Assembly (NCBI RefSeq): GCF_034111725.1
Contig: NZ_JAWUWR010000052.1
Span: 1 to 35,145 of the forward strand
Length of the DNA stretch: 35,145 nucleotides
Origin: Thalassolituus sp034111725
Lineage (GTDB): Bacteria > Pseudomonadota > Gammaproteobacteria > Pseudomonadales > Oceanobacteraceae
Direction: 5' to 3'
Shown here: positions 15,003 to 22,664 of the stretch, one piece after another
Numbering within the stretch: position 1 is the stretch's first letter
How the letters are laid out: the number at the start of each line of letters is the position of its first letter
The notes under the pieces: model-generated
Told to the model about the DNA's origin: nothing
Databases searched by the model: none
The model's input: the letters and a program-made list of their open reading frames with translations, nothing else
Made by a program: the position numbers and the translations under genes

Positions 15003-15998
15003 TTAGTCGGCGGCATGAATAAAGCAGTCTCTTCCCTTCCCCTTTGCTTGATATAGATACCCATCTAAATGGTCCAACAAATCTGTTAAGCCTAAATTTT
15101 GATGAGGTCGTGGTGTAACGGATAAATAGCTCCCTGACGACGTAATCGGTACTTGTTTACCGTCATCGTTACGTATATCCATATCACGAATCGCTTGCTG
15201 TATGCGCGCTGCAACCATTTCTAACTGATCTGGCTGACAGCCAGGTAGCAACAAAGCAAATTCTTCGCCGCCTAGGCGACCAATATGATCCGTCGGGCGC
15301 ATCACGCCTTTCAATGTTTTACATAGCTGGCGCAATACTCTATCACCGGTGCCATGGCCATGGATGTCATTAACCTTTTTAAAGTGGTCAATATCCAGCA
15401 GTACCATCGCAAACACGTGATATTGTCGCTGTCCTCGCGACCATTCGCGCTGATAGCTGCGTTCGAAGCCACGACGATTTTCCGTAGCGGTAAGTGGATC
15501 GGTTAGCGCCAAGCGTGATTGTTCTTCCGACTGCTTCACCATGATCAAGCAAGCAGCAATAACCGCCGCTAAGTGCTGCATAAAATCCGTCGCCATACCA
15601 TTCTGAAAACGATCTGCATTTGATGAGTACAGACACAATTGCCCTAAATATTCACCATTGCGAATCAAAGGTAAGCCCAACCCCGTGCGCCATGGAGGGG
15701 GCGGCGCAATAGGTTCGGCCTTCACCATAGGCAAGCGTGCCTTAAATTCAATTTGATTAAGCAAAGTGCCTTGTTCTAAATCGAGCGATTGCAGCATTGA
15801 AGCCTTAAGAGACCCCTCTGGGTCACAGACCTTCAATGTGACGGCATCTAATTCAAATTGAGACGGTAGGGCTTCGAGTAACAGAGTCAGAAAATCTAAC
15901 CAAGACTGGGCGGACAACAATTGCAGCTCAAACGCCTGTAAACGCCGTAATAAGGCTTCATTACGGCGGGCATTCTCGAGTAATTCCTTCAGTTCCAC
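15003..15998 (-). CDS. Diguanylate cyclase with N-terminal GAF/DUF484-like domain
   Basis: This protein should make c-di-GMP from two GTP. The C-terminal GGDEF domain has an intact active site GGEEF (residues 243-247 from the chosen start) and a product-inhibition I-site RPTD five residues before it. DIDHFKKVNDIHGHGTGD holds the metal-binding Asp. The usual DxLTGLxNRR is DPLTATENRR here. The N-terminal half starts with a coiled helix (LKELLENARRNEALLRRLQAFE) and continues as a GAF or DUF484-like sensory domain. There are no membrane segments. I prefer the GTG at 15998, with AGGAG about 9 bases upstream and domain-like sequence at once after it; an ATG at 16076 would add 26 poorly composed residues. 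It is divergent from murI. Confidence 0.85.
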   Translation of the reverse strand: MELKELLENARRNEALLRRLQAFELQLLSAQSWLDFLTLLLEALPSQFELDAVTLKVCDPEGSLKASMLQSLDLEQGTLLNQIEFKARLPMVKAEPIAPPPPWRTGLGLPLIRNGEYLGQLCLYSSNADRFQNGMATDFMQHLAAVIAACLIMVKQSEEQSRLALTDPLTATENRRGFERSYQREWSRGQRQYHVFAMVLLDIDHFKKVNDIHGHGTGDRVLRQLCKTLKGVMRPTDHIGRLGGEEFALLLPGCQPDQLEMVAARIQQAIRDMDIRNDDGKQVPITSSGSYLSVTPRPHQNLGLTDLLDHLDGYLYQAKGKGRDCFIHAAD

Positions 15999-16116
15999 TC
16001 GTTTACAGCTCCTATCAAGTTGAGAAGAGTATAGATGCTTGCGGTGATTTCGCTCGGGCTGGGGAAAGATTTGCATTTCTTTGCTAAACTGCTGCCTTTC
16101 ATTTTTTTGCAGCGCA

Positions 16117-16923
16117 ATGAAACATACGGTTCTAATTTTCGACTCAGGTGTCGGCGGCCTCAGTATTTTGCAAGAAGTTCGGCAATTACTTCCGAATTTA
16201 AAGCTTTCTTACCTGATGGATAATGCAGCATTTCCATACGGCATTCAGCCGGATGATATTCTGCTGCGCCGCATAGTGAATGTCTGTCGTAGTGCTGTAG
16301 AGGTACTACAACCTGATCTACTGATCATTGCGTGCAATACTGCTAGTACCATCGCACTGCCCGCCTTGAGAGAGCAACTCGCCATTCCCGTTGTTGGTGT
16401 TGTCCCTGCTATAAAGTTAGCGGCAAATTCAGCACACGGTGGACACATAGGCCTATTGGCCACTCCGGCAACTATCAACCGTACTTACACCGACGATTTG
16501 ATCACGCAATTCGCGTCAGGTTGCACTGTACATCGCTTTGGCAGCAGTGAACTGGTGTTGTTAGCAGAAGAATTTATGCTAGGTCACGACGTCGATCGTG
16601 CCGTAATAGACCATATTGGAAAATGGATTGATTCCACGCCCACTATGACGCACATAGTATTAGGCTGTACTCACTTCCCCCTATTAACTCCGTTACTGCA
16701 AACACAATGGCCAAAGATTCAATGGACTGACTCAGGTACAGCTATTGCGCGACGTGTAAAACAACTATTGCCGGTTACAGCGGACGATACCCAAAGCGGT
16801 GATTTGCAGCTGTCATGGACAGCGGCCAATCAAATGCCTTCTGCTGCTGAGAATTTTCTTAGCCAAATGGGCTCGATTGCACACGCAGCACCGCTATTAG
16901 TAAAAGAATTTTCTTATACATAG
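16117..16923 (+). CDS. murI: Glutamate racemase MurI
   Basis: MurI converts L- to D-glutamate for peptidoglycan in the cytoplasm by a two-cysteine mechanism. IFDSGVGGLSIL carries the conserved Asp9-Ser10 near the N-terminus. The catalytic cysteines are Cys73 (ACNTAS) and Cys184 (LGCTHFPLL). DNAAFPYG supplies the substrate-binding Tyr-Gly. At 268 residues the length is normal. The ATG at 16117 gives the classic N-terminus MKHTVLIFDSG; the upstream TTG at 16081 lies in the divergent promoter gap. Its ribosome site is weak. folE follows 70 bases downstream with its own possible promoter. Confidence 0.95.
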   Translation: MKHTVLIFDSGVGGLSILQEVRQLLPNLKLSYLMDNAAFPYGIQPDDILLRRIVNVCRSAVEVLQPDLLIIACNTASTIALPALREQLAIPVVGVVPAIKLAANSAHGGHIGLLATPATINRTYTDDLITQFASGCTVHRFGSSELVLLAEEFMLGHDVDRAVIDHIGKWIDSTPTMTHIVLGCTHFPLLTPLLQTQWPKIQWTDSGTAIARRVKQLLPVTADDTQSGDLQLSWTAANQMPSAAENFLSQMGSIAHAAPLLVKEFSYT

Positions 16924-16931
16924 AAGTTTCT

Positions 16932-16966
16932 TTGTATAAGTATTTAAAATTTGAGTAAAATACTCA
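16932..16966 (+). promoter_or_regulatory. Possible folE promoter with overlapping palindrome
   Basis: TTGTAT (16932-16937) and TAAAAT (16956-16961), 18 bases apart, could be -35 and -10 elements. The -10 lies inside the perfect palindrome TGAGTA-AAA-TACTCA (16952-16966), a place where a repressor could act. Both calls are by eye and weak. Confidence 0.35.
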
Positions 16967-16993
16967 GGTATAGAATTTAACTACGGTAATCAC

Positions 16994-17545
16994 ATGTCGA
17001 ATCTTGAAACCCTGTACCAACAGGTCCTCTCTGAACTAGGCGAGGATACGAATCGCGAAGGCTTGCTAGATACTCCGAAACGCGCAGCCAAAGCTATGCA
17101 GTTCTTAACGAGTGGCTATGAGACCAACTTGCATGAAATCGTTAACAATGCCGTATTCAGTAGCGATAATGACGAAATGGTCGTGGTACAAGGCATAGAG
17201 TTTTATTCACTGTGTGAGCACCATATGCTGCCATTCATTGGCCGCTGCCATATAGGTTATCTCCCAAGTGGTCATGTACTTGGTCTGTCAAAGTTTGCTC
17301 GCATTACAGATATGTTTGCCCGCCGCTTACAAATTCAAGAAAATATGACGAAGCAAATTGCCGAAGCAGTCGAGGAAGTCACGGGCTGCCGTGGTGTTGG
17401 TGTTATTGTCGAAGCCCAGCACATGTGTATGATGATGCGAGGTGTGCAAAAACAAAACTCAATGATGCGCACGTCGGTGATGAAAGGCGCATTCCGCGAA
17501 AATCAAGCTACGCGTGACGAGTTCATGCGCTTAGTTGGTCTGTAG
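16994..17545 (+). CDS. folE: GTP cyclohydrolase I (FolE, type IA)
   Basis: FolE opens GTP to 7,8-dihydroneopterin triphosphate, the first step to folate and to queuosine-type deazapurines. The zinc ligands are Cys74 and His77 (SLCEHHMLPF) and Cys145 (QHMCMMMRG). Family blocks TPKRAAKAMQFLTSGY, GLSKFARI, FARRLQIQE and GVQKQNS are all present. The 183-residue length is that of the compact bacterial form. The Cys ligands identify the zinc-dependent type I enzyme, not FolE2. The start ATG at 16994 follows a short AT-rich gap after murI, and cls begins 26 bases after its stop. Confidence 0.95.
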   Translation: MSNLETLYQQVLSELGEDTNREGLLDTPKRAAKAMQFLTSGYETNLHEIVNNAVFSSDNDEMVVVQGIEFYSLCEHHMLPFIGRCHIGYLPSGHVLGLSKFARITDMFARRLQIQENMTKQIAEAVEEVTGCRGVGVIVEAQHMCMMMRGVQKQNSMMRTSVMKGAFRENQATRDEFMRLVGL

Positions 17546-17571
17546 AAAGGTCATCGTTTAACGGGAGAACA

Positions 17572-18969
17572 ATGCAAGAACTCGAATGGTGGATCTGGCC
17601 GATATTCCTGTATAGCTTCGGCATACTGGCTGCCATTGATGCACTATGGCAAGGGCGAACATCACAAGGAACGGTCGCTTGGGTTCTTGCTCTCCTGTTA
17701 ATGCCTGTCCTTTCTCTCCCCTTTTACCTGTTCTTCGGCTCTAGGCGCTTCCAAGCATACCGTCGTGCGCGACGTCATGGTGATGATCGAATTAGCGCAA
17801 CAGAACGCCAAGCGCGTAATGTCTTAGCGGCACACAAGTGCCCGACCAATCCGATGACAAAACCGCTAGAAAAACTCTTTCGCATCGGGCAATTAGACGG
17901 TAATCAATGCGATATTTTGACCACAGGTAGTGAAACCTACAACGCCATACTGAATAGCATGCAATGCGCTCAACACACATTGTGCGTACAGTTTTATACT
18001 TTTCGCGATGACCAAGTCGGTGAACGTTTCGCGGATGTTATGTGTGAGAAAGCAACATATGGAGTGCGGGTTTATCTATTATATGACGAGCTAGGGTCCG
18101 GTGGTTTGGACGATGAATTTCTGCAACGTCTTGTCGCTAGCGGCGTTAAAGTCAGCCGCTTTAATCCTATTAAACTACGCAACCGGACCCATTTAAACTT
18201 TCGTAATCATCGTAAAATCGTAGTTATCGACGGCCAAACAACCTATACCGGTGGATACAATGTTGGTGAAGAATACTTAGGTTTAGATGAAGACATTGGG
18301 CGTTGGCGTGACACTCATATTCGTGTATCCGGCCCTGCGAGCCTTGCGTTTCAGCTCTCCTTTACTGAAGACTGGCACTGGGCAACCGGTATAGAGCCGC
18401 AATTAAATTGGGATATCCCTTCAGTATTCGGCGAACAACGAGTTATGTGTATTAACAGCGGTCCCGCCGATTTTTACGAAACTGGCAGCTTATTTTTTAC
18501 ACACTTGATACACCAAGCGAAAGAACGCTGCTGGCTTGTCAGCCCGTATTTCGTCCCTGATCAAACCGTCTTCTCTGCCTTACAGCTTGCAGCATTGCGG
18601 GGAGTTGATATTCGTATATTGCTTCCGGGACAATCCGATAGCTGGCTAGTAACTCAAGCTACGCGAGAATATGTTCAAATCCTAAAACGTTCAGGAATCC
18701 AATTTTTCACCTACGACAATGGTTTCCTTCATCAAAAAGTTGCCTTGATCGACGATGAATGGGCTTGCATAGGCAGCGCAAATCTTGATAACCGCTCACT
18801 GCGTATTAATTTTGAGGCCAACGCCTTGGTACAAGACCATGACTTCGCCCGAAAAATTGAAAATATGTTGCTAGAAGATTTTCAGCAATCACACCCAACC
18901 CTCGTTGACTCTCGCTGGCACAAACAGCTTCTTGGTAAAATTTGCCGCCTAATGGCACCCCTCCTATAG
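17572..18969 (+). CDS. cls: Cardiolipin synthase (phospholipase D superfamily)
   Basis: Cls condenses phospholipids to cardiolipin in the inner membrane. Two N-terminal membrane segments (WIWPIFLYSFGILAAIDALW and VAWVLALLLMPVLSLPFYLF) are followed by FFGSRRFQ, the usual anchor of the family. The two catalytic HKD motifs are intact: His213/Lys215/Asp220 (NHRKIVVIDG) and His387/Lys389/Asp394 (LHQKVALIDD), the second followed by IGSANLDNRS. GGYNVGEEYLG is the conserved block between them. At 465 residues it is of ClsA type. GGGAG lies 5 bases upstream of the ATG. It may be co-transcribed with folE. A 155-base gap to the next gene shows nothing I can name. Confidence 0.93.
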   Translation: MQELEWWIWPIFLYSFGILAAIDALWQGRTSQGTVAWVLALLLMPVLSLPFYLFFGSRRFQAYRRARRHGDDRISATERQARNVLAAHKCPTNPMTKPLEKLFRIGQLDGNQCDILTTGSETYNAILNSMQCAQHTLCVQFYTFRDDQVGERFADVMCEKATYGVRVYLLYDELGSGGLDDEFLQRLVASGVKVSRFNPIKLRNRTHLNFRNHRKIVVIDGQTTYTGGYNVGEEYLGLDEDIGRWRDTHIRVSGPASLAFQLSFTEDWHWATGIEPQLNWDIPSVFGEQRVMCINSGPADFYETGSLFFTHLIHQAKERCWLVSPYFVPDQTVFSALQLAALRGVDIRILLPGQSDSWLVTQATREYVQILKRSGIQFFTYDNGFLHQKVALIDDEWACIGSANLDNRSLRINFEANALVQDHDFARKIENMLLEDFQQSHPTLVDSRWHKQLLGKICRLMAPLL

Positions 18970-19124
18970 TTTTAGACAGTATTCTCCGACAAACGGAATA
19001 GTGGCGTAAAAGATGATTCCCCATCATCAGCGACAATAGTCAATTTAACCGTTTTACTTTATAACTAGTGCCTAAACACTACACGCTCATATTAATAACA
19101 ACATCTATCGTTAGAGGAATTAAC

Positions 19125-19868
19125 ATGTCACAGCGCATTGTCATCACTGGAGCATCTTCAGGTATTGGAGCCGCGTTGGCATGGGAGTATGCCGGTCGTG
19201 GTTACGATATCGGCTTGTGCGCTCGTCGTGCTGAAAACATGGAAGCGCTCTGCAATGAACTGCACGCTCACTACCCATCACAGCAATTTATTTATGAAAC
19301 ACTAGATGTGAATGATTTAGACAGTGTCGCGCCAATTTTAAACACCCTCGCCGCGCGCTTAGGTAGTATCGACGTATTGATTGCTAACGCAGGGGTCACT
19401 GGTGTACGCCGCACAGGTAACGGCAAACTGGATATTGACGTCGGCATTATCCAAACGAACTTGCTTGGCGCGATTGCGACCATTGACGCCGCGATTGCTA
19501 TCTTCCGCGAACAAGATCGCGGACATCTCGTAGGCATTTCTTCGTTCTCGGCTTTCCGGGGCATTCCGGGCAGTGCCGCCTACTCAGCAAGTAAAGCCGC
19601 TCTTAGCAATTACCTTGAGGCGGTGCGAACCGAGCTACACAAAAAGAACATTCAAGTAACGACCATACACCCTGGATTTATCAAAACAGATTTGGCCGAC
19701 AATATGGAGAAATTCCCGTTTGTCATCAATGCACCAAAAGCCGCACGGTTAATGGCAGAAGCTATTCGTAAGCGGAAAAAAGAAGCCACTGTACCTGCAT
19801 GGCCTTGGAACTTACTCAGGGTATTAATGAAAAAAATGCCAGACAGTGTCGTTGCCAAGATGTTTTAG
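19125..19868 (+). CDS. Short-chain dehydrogenase/reductase (SDR)
   Basis: A classical SDR, 247 residues. The cofactor motif TGASSGIG is at residues 8-15, NAG at 88-90, and the catalytic residues are Ser139 or Ser140 (GISSFSAF), Tyr153 and Lys157 (YSASK). LCARRAE after the second strand has basic residues where NADP-preferring SDRs often carry them, so NADPH is likely. The segment VTTIHPGFIKTDL is also typical. The ATG at 19125 is preceded by AGAGGA at 6 bases, which excludes the upstream frame from 19068. The substrate cannot be read from the sequence; the C-terminus (PWNLLRVLMKKMPDSVVAKMF) is amphipathic and could touch membranes. It ends at a strong terminator. Confidence 0.9.
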   Translation: MSQRIVITGASSGIGAALAWEYAGRGYDIGLCARRAENMEALCNELHAHYPSQQFIYETLDVNDLDSVAPILNTLAARLGSIDVLIANAGVTGVRRTGNGKLDIDVGIIQTNLLGAIATIDAAIAIFREQDRGHLVGISSFSAFRGIPGSAAYSASKAALSNYLEAVRTELHKKNIQVTTIHPGFIKTDLADNMEKFPFVINAPKAARLMAEAIRKRKKEATVPAWPWNLLRVLMKKMPDSVVAKMF

Positions 19869-19882
19869 ATATACATTCGTTA

Positions 19883-19919
19883 AAACAAAAACGCCATGCT
19901 AAGCATGGCGTTTTTGTTT
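19883..19919. terminator. Strong bidirectional terminator
   Basis: A perfect 17-bp stem: AAACAAAAACGCCATGC (19883-19899) against GCATGGCGTTTTTGTTT (19903-19919) with loop TAA. A- and T-tracts on both sides serve the convergent SDR and ompW genes. Confidence 0.93.
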
Positions 19920-19956
19920 CATCTATCGTGCTGTAACGACTTAGTGCTGAAGCGAC

Positions 19957-20532
19957 TTAGAATTTATAACCGCAAGAGACCATAATCGCGATTGGATCAA
20001 TCTCAACATCGGTACCGCTATCATTTAACTCAGCGTCAATATCAACTTTCCATGCTGCGATACTTGCCAACATATTATCGCCCAAATCATAGTTAGCTCC
20101 AAGCGTCATGGCTAAGCCTGTGCTCTTGCCTAAATGAGCAACCGCACCATCTTCATCAAAGAAAAACGTATGATTCACACCACGGCCAAGGTAAGGCTGT
20201 AACTTCGATTCGCCAGACAATGGAAAATACAGTGCTGAGATCGTTGGTGGTAAATGTTTTACCGTACCAATACGTTCGCCTCCTGCCTCAACTGTGTGCT
20301 TGAACGGTGTGGCAGCCAGTAACTCAACACCAATCTTAGGCGTAGCCATATAGGTTACCGTCAGACCAAGCTGGGTATCATCCTTTACGGTGACGCCATC
20401 AATACCACTATCAGACTTAGGGTTAACATTAATCACCCCAGCCTTTACAACAATATCACCTGCTTCGTATGCCATCACAGGAACAGCGGCGGTTACAATC
20501 GCGGTGGCCAGTATGGTTTTTAACAGTTTCAT
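19957..20532 (-). CDS. ompW: Outer-membrane protein OmpW
   Basis: OmpW is an eight-stranded outer-membrane barrel thought to pass small hydrophobic molecules. A signal peptide ends at PVMA. The mature chain has GDIVVKAGVINVNPKSDSG at the start, TYMATPKIGVELLAATPFKHT, the LPPTISALYFP segment, LQPYLGRGVNHTFFF, and a C-terminal Phe (SCGYKF), as outer-membrane barrels require. At 191 residues it is slightly shorter than E. coli OmpW. AAGGAG lies about 7 bases before the ATG. An ANR/FNR box sits 67 bases upstream of the start codon, pointing to induction at low oxygen, as is known for ompW in E. coli. Confidence 0.92.
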   Translation of the reverse strand: MKLLKTILATAIVTAAVPVMAYEAGDIVVKAGVINVNPKSDSGIDGVTVKDDTQLGLTVTYMATPKIGVELLAATPFKHTVEAGGERIGTVKHLPPTISALYFPLSGESKLQPYLGRGVNHTFFFDEDGAVAHLGKSTGLAMTLGANYDLGDNMLASIAAWKVDIDAELNDSGTDVEIDPIAIMVSCGYKF

Positions 20533-20571
20533 AAGTGCACTCCTTAGTCTGTGCAGTAACGGAATGAGTGC

Positions 20572-20612
20572 AGTCTACGGCTTGGATGAAGTGCGAGGTT
20601 GATGCACATCAA
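20572..20612 (-). promoter_or_regulatory. ANR/FNR-activated promoter of ompW
   Basis: TTGAT-GCAC-ATCAA at 20599-20612 is a perfect match to the FNR/ANR consensus TTGAT-N4-ATCAA. Downstream on the - strand, TAGACT (20572-20577) can act as -10. With a start near 20565 the box is centred at about -41, the position of class II FNR activation. Confidence 0.75.
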
Positions 20613-20671
20613 GAAATAAAGGATGTGTCTTTTATAGCCAATAGTTACCATGTTCCAGATCAACTAGTGTG

Positions 20672-20699
20672 CACATTTTGGCTAATTCTCAAAAATGTG
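20672..20699. repeat. Inverted repeat in the ompW/sensor intergenic region
   Basis: CACATTTT (20672-20679) and AAAATGTG (20692-20699) are perfect inverted arms separated by 12 bases. It lies in the 274-base divergent gap, about 110 bases before the sensor start. It could be a regulator site; nothing identifies the factor. Confidence 0.4.
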
Positions 20700-20806
20700 G
20701 CATAAGATTTCCTTTCTAATCATGAAAAAAAAGAAAATTAGCTAAGCATGGCCTATATTTAGATCGGGCCAATAGGCGTTTACGAAAACAGAGGGATATT
20801 GCGGCT

Positions 20807-22594
20807 TTGAAACACTCTTTACCGGATAACGACTTTGTTCAGCGCAGTCATGTCGGCCTGCGTCTATTGTCGTATATTTTAGGATTCAGTTTTATCGTTA
20901 CGATGGCAACATCGTCATTTATTTTATTTTCGGATTACAAGCGTGGCGTGTCGCAGGTCAGCCACAACCTCAATCAAATCCAGTCGAGTTATCAGCAAAG
21001 CGTCAGCTACAGTCTGTGGAACTTTGATAATCGCCAGATAGAATCTCAACTGAACGGTATTCTTAACTTTCCGGGCGTTGTTTACGTCTACATTGAAAGC
21101 CGTAATAAACTGATCCAAAGCGCCGGCGATATATATGCCCGCACGGATCATCAGTATTCATTCGAACTCACCCATCAGAGTGCAGCTCAGTCGTATCAGT
21201 TGGGCAGCTTGTACATCAATGTTGATTACTCTGGCCTCTATGATGATTTAAAACACAAAGCCGTTAACATCCTCGTCAGCCAGTTTCTCAAGACCTTCTC
21301 AGTTTCTATTTTTGTACTTTTCATGGTGCGCCAGTTAATCACGCGACGCTTGTCGACTATGGCTGAATGGGCCGGCGCTTTTAACCTAAAAAATCTTGAT
21401 CAAGAGCTCATTTTTCCCGGCAACAGACAACGTAATGACGAACTGGATATGGTGGCTGCGGCCATCAATCAGATGAGGAACACCCTCAAACTCGACATGA
21501 TTGAACGCCAAAAGTCACAGCAACAACTGGAAGACACCAAAGAACAACTATCCGTTGCTATCGACAACGCTGCACTCGGTTTTTGTCAGTATTATTCTAA
21601 TCAAGACCGCCTGACTTGCAACAATCATTTTGCTCGCCAGCTAGCCACCACTCAGACCGAGCTTGAATCTATGGCTCACCCAATGGATCGTTTCCGCGAT
21701 CTCATTCGAGGCATTAAAGGGCCAGAACAGCGCGAACGCATCAATCAACTCTTATACGGGCGGATATCGCGAATTCACGGTGAATTCACTATGGTAAACT
21801 TCCGCAATGAAAAATGTTACTTTGATATTACTTTTCAGATCATTCAGTACAACGAAAGCCGCCCTCATGAAGTTTTGATTTGTATCGTCGATAAGACCAA
21901 AGAGCATACGGCAAGCCGCCAGGCTCAAGAATTAGCAGTTTCATTAGAGAACAAGGTCACGCAGCGAACAGAAGAGTTGTATGACGAACAGCAGCGCGCC
22001 AATGCTACCATTCGTAAACTACAAACCCGCTTAGACCGCATGGAAGCCGACAGCAGTAATGTGACACAAATGCACTTTGATAGCCTGCTGCTTAAACAAC
22101 TAGATAAGCTCTCAGAAGAAAATGATATTGATGCGACTTCTTCTTTAGCCGTATACCAACAGTATTTAAATATCTCGCTGAACGATCAAACAATCGCTCT
22201 TGATATGGCTTCTTGCATTCAAAGCTGGTTACGAGAATCCGATACTTTCAAAGATATTCAAACAAACACGAAGTTGCCCTTCTCACTAATGATGAATGAA
22301 AACCCTGGGTTGGTTGTCTTTCAATTAGAGCACCTGCTTGAGCAAGAGCCAGTATTAGCAAATTGCCGTCAATTCGAATTAGAACTCCGTGTCGATCATG
22401 ATATGGCTCTAGTGGTCGCCACCTTTGATCTCGTCAATGATATTGAAGAAGCGCCCGAACATAAGCACGGAGATCTCTGCCACTTTATTGTGACATCTCG
22501 CTTCCATGGTGAATTCTCGCGCAAACTAATATCCCCAGGTCGTTTGGAAACGCGCTACAGCTTCTCGTTGTTTCCTGATCAACCGGACGTTTGA
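20807..22594 (+). CDS. Membrane sensor protein, degenerate histidine-kinase-like (pseudokinase candidate)
   Basis: A 595-residue protein with a sensor kinase layout but no recognisable catalytic boxes. A membrane helix at about 17-42 and another at about 155-180 flank a periplasmic domain of about 110 residues. A HAMP-like linker (MAEWAGAF to MRNTLKL) follows. Next come a PAS-like domain (about 243-365, AIDNAALGFCQY to EVLICIVDKTKEH) and a coiled-coil (VTQRTEELYDEQQRANA). The last 160 residues have the helix and strand order of a kinase core, and the end HGEFSRKLISPGRLETRYSFSLFP resembles the close of HATPase domains. I see no phosphorylatable H-box (HExxxP) and no N, G1 or G2 boxes. The start is a TTG with GAGGGA 10 bases upstream, so it is less sure. 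No response regulator is adjacent. Confidence 0.75.
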   Translation: MKHSLPDNDFVQRSHVGLRLLSYILGFSFIVTMATSSFILFSDYKRGVSQVSHNLNQIQSSYQQSVSYSLWNFDNRQIESQLNGILNFPGVVYVYIESRNKLIQSAGDIYARTDHQYSFELTHQSAAQSYQLGSLYINVDYSGLYDDLKHKAVNILVSQFLKTFSVSIFVLFMVRQLITRRLSTMAEWAGAFNLKNLDQELIFPGNRQRNDELDMVAAAINQMRNTLKLDMIERQKSQQQLEDTKEQLSVAIDNAALGFCQYYSNQDRLTCNNHFARQLATTQTELESMAHPMDRFRDLIRGIKGPEQRERINQLLYGRISRIHGEFTMVNFRNEKCYFDITFQIIQYNESRPHEVLICIVDKTKEHTASRQAQELAVSLENKVTQRTEELYDEQQRANATIRKLQTRLDRMEADSSNVTQMHFDSLLLKQLDKLSEENDIDATSSLAVYQQYLNISLNDQTIALDMASCIQSWLRESDTFKDIQTNTKLPFSLMMNENPGLVVFQLEHLLEQEPVLANCRQFELELRVDHDMALVVATFDLVNDIEEAPEHKHGDLCHFIVTSRFHGEFSRKLISPGRLETRYSFSLFPDQPDV

Positions 22595-22618
22595 GGGCGA
22601 CTACTTGCAAACGATAGG

Positions 22619-22653
22619 CAAAAAAAATCCGGCTATAAGCCGGATTTTTTTGC
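22619..22653. terminator. Bidirectional rho-independent terminator
   Basis: TCCGGCT (22628-22634) and AGCCGGA (22638-22644) pair around ATA, extended by an A-tract on the left and seven T on the right. It separates the convergent sensor and acyl-CoA dehydrogenase genes and works both ways. Confidence 0.93.
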
Positions 22654-22664
22654 TCTACTAAAAC

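Noticed and set aside
20696..20712. TGGCATAAGATTTCC as a sigma-54 promoter for the sensor gene
   Set aside because: The -24 part is close, but the -12 lacks the required GC dinucleotide.
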